A stretch of DNA of 64,000 nt from contig JARGOC010000008.1 of NCBI GenBank assembly GCA_029212365.1, positions 1 through 64,000 on the forward strand, given 5' to 3'. The translations under genes and the position numbers were made by a program. Shown in pieces: positions 61,315 through 64,000 of the stretch (its first letter is position 1; each line of letters begins with the position of its first letter). The notes under the pieces were generated by a model. That model saw nothing but the letters and a program-made list of their open reading frames with translations, had not been told where the DNA came from and searched no databases. The stretch comes from Roseovarius sp. GTDB lineage: Bacteria; Pseudomonadota; Alphaproteobacteria; Rhodobacterales; Rhodobacteraceae.

Positions 61315-62244
61315 TCAGCCCAACACAACCGCGATCACCGCCAGCAGCGCCAGCGCTATGCCCCAGCTGCGCCACAGGGCTGTACAGGCGGCCTCTACCT
61401 GGGGGGCGCTTATGGCTTTGAGGCCTGCGTCATTCACAAAAGGGAATTCGCGCAAGACCCCATCATACGAGCGTGGCCCCGCAAGGGCGACGTTCAGAGC
61501 GCGCGCCATTGCGGCCTCGGGCCAGCCGGCATTGGGCGAGCGGTGCAACCGCGCGTCACGGGTGATGTCCTGTCTGGCACCGGTGAGCCCATAAGACACG
61601 GCGATCAAAAGCGCTGTCAGTCGCGCCGGGATCACGTTCAACAGATCGTCAAATCGGGCCGCCGCCCAGCCGAACGCCTCGTGACGGGGGGTGCGATAGC
61701 CGATCATGCTGTCGGCGGTATTGGTGATTTTATAAAGCAACAGCCCCGGCAATCCGGCCACAAGAAACCAGAACGCGGGGGCAATCACACCGTCGCTGAA
61801 ATTTTCGGCCGCTGATTCAATGGCCCCGCGGGCGATGGCAGGTTCATTCATCTGTGCGGTATCGCGCCCCACGATGCGGGCCACAGCGCGGCGCGCCTCG
61901 GACAGGGACAGGCGCAGCGCGTCAGACACCGCATGGACATGATCCACCAAGGAGCGTTGTGCCAGAAGGATCGCAACAATGATCACTTGCACCAGTCCAC
62001 CAAGGGCTTGCAGGGCCAACCCCAGCAAAACGGCGCCAAGGCCGAGCAGCACCATTGCCGCCACACCTTTGATCCGAAGCGAAGCGCCGGTGTTTGAAGT
62101 ACCGGTGTTTAGCGTTTCATCCAGCCATCCAACTGCACGACCCATCAACACTGCGGGGTGGGGGGCTCGGTCCCACAACCAGCGCGGCTCGCCCAGGGCT
62201 GCGTCCAGTAGCATCGCCAGTACCAAAATCAGCGCGAGGCTCAT
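61315..62244 (-). CDS. cobD: Adenosylcobinamide-phosphate synthase CobD/CbiB
   Basis: A 309-residue integral membrane protein. It attaches aminopropanol phosphate to adenosylcobyric acid. Typical segments are [24 protein letters not shown] near residue 12, [25 protein letters not shown], and [33 protein letters not shown]. The start [12 protein letters not shown] at 62244 overlaps the cobC stop by four bases (ATGA). The frame is open eight codons upstream but into cobC. Confidence 0.95.
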   Translation of the reverse strand: MSLALILVLAMLLDAALGEPRWLWDRAPHPAVLMGRAVGWLDETLNTGTSNTGASLRIKGVAAMVLLGLGAVLLGLALQALGGLVQVIIVAILLAQRSLVDHVHAVSDALRLSLSEARRAVARIVGRDTAQMNEPAIARGAIESAAENFSDGVIAPAFWFLVAGLPGLLLYKITNTADSMIGYRTPRHEAFGWAAARFDDLLNVIPARLTALLIAVSYGLTGARQDITRDARLHRSPNAGWPEAAMARALNVALAGPRSYDGVLREFPFVNDAGLKAISAPQVEAACTALWRSWGIALALLAVIAVVLG

Positions 62245-63176
62245 AGCGCAGAGCCTAGCCGGGCCCAATCATCCGGGCCGGGCAGGCCAAGACGCAGCAG
62301 GGTGTCGGAATACGGAAAGATGCGTGTCCAGATGCGGTGGCTGGCCAGTCGGTTTTGCCAATCTTGTGCATTGTGCACCCGGTACAGCCGAAACAGCGAT
62401 GTGCCACCTGCGCATTGTGCACCTGCGCCCGTCATCATCTGGTCCAGTCGGTTTGCGTCACTGTTTAGCCGGACGCGGGTCTGGTTGGCCCAGTCCGCAT
62501 CGCTCAGGGCTGCGCTGGCGATTTGCAGCGCAGGGCCTGACACGGGCCATGGCCCCAGATTGGCGCGCAGCACGTCGATGGTATCGGGGCGGGCGATGGC
62601 AAACCCCAACCGCAGCCCCGCCAACCCCCAGAATTTGCCAAAGCTCTTGAGAACAATCGTGCCCGGCTCAGCCGCATGAGCCACCAATGAGCGTTCTGGC
62701 GCAACATCTCCAAAACTTTCGTCGATGATCATCAGCTTGGCGGTCAAATCCTTGCTCTCGTACCAATCCCCCGTCGGATTGTTCGGGTTCACGATCACTT
62801 TGGCCTGTGCCGGGCCGTCGGTTTCTTGCCAGCCATGTGTCGCAAAGGCGGCGGCGTGTTCGTTGTAGGTCGGCGAGGGGATATGCACCTGAGCGGCAGG
62901 GGCCAAAGTTGGCAATTGCGCGATAAGGGCTGAGGCCCCGTTGGCGGCCAGAATATCACAGCTCTCTGGGACGTGCCACAGGCGACGCGCAGCGATCAAC
63001 ATTCGCTCCATCGCACCCTGATCGGGCAGAGCAGCCCAGGCATCGGCAGAAATCACAGGCACAGGATAGGGCACCGGGTTAATTCCGGTGGATAGGTCTA
63101 TCCAATGCGCGCGGCCCCCACCAAACTGTGCAACAGCCGCATCCAAACCACCGCCGTGGTCACGTTTGGGCGTCAT
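62241..63176 (-). CDS. cobC: Threonine-phosphate decarboxylase-like aminotransferase CobC
   Basis: A 311-residue PLP enzyme of fold type I. The PLP Lys is in [18 protein letters not shown] (near residue 174), with IDESFGD upstream and [10 protein letters not shown] for the cofactor. The N-terminus [28 protein letters not shown] is the CobC/CobD-type signature. It supplies the aminopropanol part used by CobD, which it precedes in a tight operon. Confidence 0.94.
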   Translation of the reverse strand: MTPKRDHGGGLDAAVAQFGGGRAHWIDLSTGINPVPYPVPVISADAWAALPDQGAMERMLIAARRLWHVPESCDILAANGASALIAQLPTLAPAAQVHIPSPTYNEHAAAFATHGWQETDGPAQAKVIVNPNNPTGDWYESKDLTAKLMIIDESFGDVAPERSLVAHAAEPGTIVLKSFGKFWGLAGLRLGFAIARPDTIDVLRANLGPWPVSGPALQIASAALSDADWANQTRVRLNSDANRLDQMMTGAGAQCAGGTSLFRLYRVHNAQDWQNRLASHRIWTRIFPYSDTLLRLGLPGPDDWARLGSAL

Positions 63177-63179
63177 TGT

Positions 63180-63554
63180 TTAGTCATTCTTGGTGGGCAG
63201 CGGCGGATGACGGGTGACAAAATGACCCTTGATGGCCTGAGGCCATTCGCGGAAGGGCACCTGTCCTGTATCGCTCGCGGCGTGTTTCTGGGCATATTCA
63301 ACGATACCAGCGGCGGCATCGGTGCTCGGCTCAAACCGCCCCAGCGTATAGGCCAGTTTGCCTTCGGCCTGAATGGCGACATTGCACCCATGCGCACAGC
63401 CCATCAGGCACGAAACGCGCCGGGTCTGAACATCCAAGCTATGGTCTGTGCTTTCCACCAGATCAGCCAGCGCTTCACCATCGGTCTGAGTGTGGGTCTC
63501 AGCATCCCAGTCGTCGCGCTTGCAGGTGTCGCAAATTGTGATCCAGGTGGTCAT
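63180..63554 (-). CDS. DUF1636 family metal-binding-like protein (124 aa)
   Basis: A 124-residue protein with CDTCKRDDW at the start and SCLMGCAHGCNVAIQ in the middle. These cysteines follow the DUF1636 pattern, which looks like a thioredoxin-like [2Fe-2S] or metal site. It ends three bases before cobC on the same strand, so cobC and cobD are probably co-transcribed with it. DUF1636 proteins often accompany cobalamin genes, but their function is not established. Confidence 0.88.
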   Translation of the reverse strand: MTTWITICDTCKRDDWDAETHTQTDGEALADLVESTDHSLDVQTRRVSCLMGCAHGCNVAIQAEGKLAYTLGRFEPSTDAAAGIVEYAQKHAASDTGQVPFREWPQAIKGHFVTRHPPLPTKND

Positions 63555-63727
63555 TTCGGCCTCATTTCGCTTATTTCGATACCTTCAAGCGGAATTGTGC
63601 GCAAGATTCAAGCGGAGACCGTATTCACGACCATGTGTAATGACTTTGTTTACCATTTGTTAATTATTCGTGTGAATGACGGGTTAAAAAAGTGTAAACG
63701 GTGGGGGATTTGTAGGTTGATAATTCC

Positions 63728-64000
63728 ATGAAGGTACTGATTGTCGAAAGCAACCCAACGCTTGGCGAGTTATGGAAAAACCATATGGTTCGCCAAGGGC
63801 TTGATGTTGAGTTGGCACTGGATCAATCCCAGGCGGCGCTGGCGCTGAACGGGGATAAGATTGATGTCATAGTACTTAATGTGGTGTTGAGCGAAGGGAG
63901 CGCATTGGCCGTGGCCGATCTTGCCTCATATCGACAACCAGATATTCAGATTGTCTTTGTGACAGGCACATCTTTCTTCTCGGATGGATCAATCTTTAGC
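63728..64000 (+). CDS. Receiver-domain protein, atypical, partial
   Basis: The frame starts ATG at 63728 (MKVLIVESNPTLGELWKNHM) and is open to the window end (91 residues). It follows a response-regulator receiver: VLIVE strand, helix, strand IDVIVL and FVTG. At the position of the phospho-accepting Asp it has Asn (VLNVVLSEG, residue 51), and the early acidic pair is reduced to a single Glu. The tail FFSDGSIF follows VTGTS. It is probably a phosphorylation-independent pseudo-receiver. The remainder lies outside the window. Confidence 0.8.
   Translation, partial: MKVLIVESNPTLGELWKNHMVRQGLDVELALDQSQAALALNGDKIDVIVLNVVLSEGSALAVADLASYRQPDIQIVFVTGTSFFSDGSIFS

Noticed and set aside
1..64000. Search for CRISPR arrays, IS elements, prophage or tRNA/rRNA genes
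   Set aside because: No spaced direct repeats, transposase, integrase or phage genes were recognised, and no tRNA cloverleaf was noticed. The only RNA elements supported are the SRP RNA and the cobalamin riboswitch.

Overview
The window is chromosomal DNA from an alphaproteobacterium of the Roseobacter group (Rhodobacteraceae). The evidence is gene content: an FnrL-type regulator next to hemN, a UspA protein and ccoNOQP, membrane-anchored cytochrome c, PreTA with a dihydropyrimidinase/carbamoylase pathway, and aerobic-type cobalamin genes (cobN, cobO, cobC, cobD, cobW). Species cannot be named from the sequence. No IS element, prophage, CRISPR array, tRNA or rRNA was seen.

Layout. 1-10 kb is housekeeping: the end of an unknown acidic protein, a small membrane protein, a MATE exporter-recR-ybaB-dnaX run on the minus strand, a zinc metallopeptidase, a small cysteine phosphatase, the 4.5S/SRP RNA gene with its promoter, a CpdB-like phosphodiesterase, nudC and a SRPBCC protein. 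At 10.2-10.6 kb lies a secreted protein made almost wholly of 13-residue repeats. 11-18.6 kb holds pheA, a membrane-anchored cytochrome c and a YejABEF peptide importer. 18.6-31.1 kb is a microaerobic respiration island: hemN and fnrL diverge across an FNR box; a UspA protein and ccoNOQP diverge across two more; ccoGHIS follows behind a fourth FNR-like box. A LysR gene and a divergent 47-residue ORF sit between the two cco operons. A penicillin-binding D,D-carboxypeptidase follows.

33-45.6 kb looks like a reductive pyrimidine (or hydantoin) degradation island. A THI5-like binding protein with two permeases and an ATPase would import the substrate; PreT/PreA would reduce the ring, dihydropyrimidinase open it, and an M20 amidohydrolase release the beta-amino acid. 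Two RutR-like TetR proteins diverge from the amidohydrolase across two TGACC-N4-GGTCA operators 33 bp apart. A GntR/FCD regulator precedes preT. A family of long GC-rich hairpins (REP-like) occurs three times here, and two copies bracket a GIY-YIG ORF inserted between the two hydrolase genes.

45.8-63.6 kb holds cobalamin and cobalt genes on the minus strand: a cobalamin riboswitch, a CbiM-type permease, cobW, a GNAT gene, cobN, a small phosphatase, an MFS transporter and cobO; then, beyond smc, an RNA methyltransferase and a lytic transglycosylase, come cobD, cobC and DUF1636. The window ends in a receiver-domain protein that lacks the usual phospho-acceptor Asp.

Many genes overlap by 1-4 bases (TTGA, GTGA, ATGA, TGATG), so translational coupling is common. 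The most unusual items are the tridecapeptide-repeat protein, a shared palindrome (arms AGAAAATTCG/CGAATTTTCT) found inside cobN and, in variant form, after preA, the hairpin-bracketed GIY-YIG gene, and the dual RutR operator.
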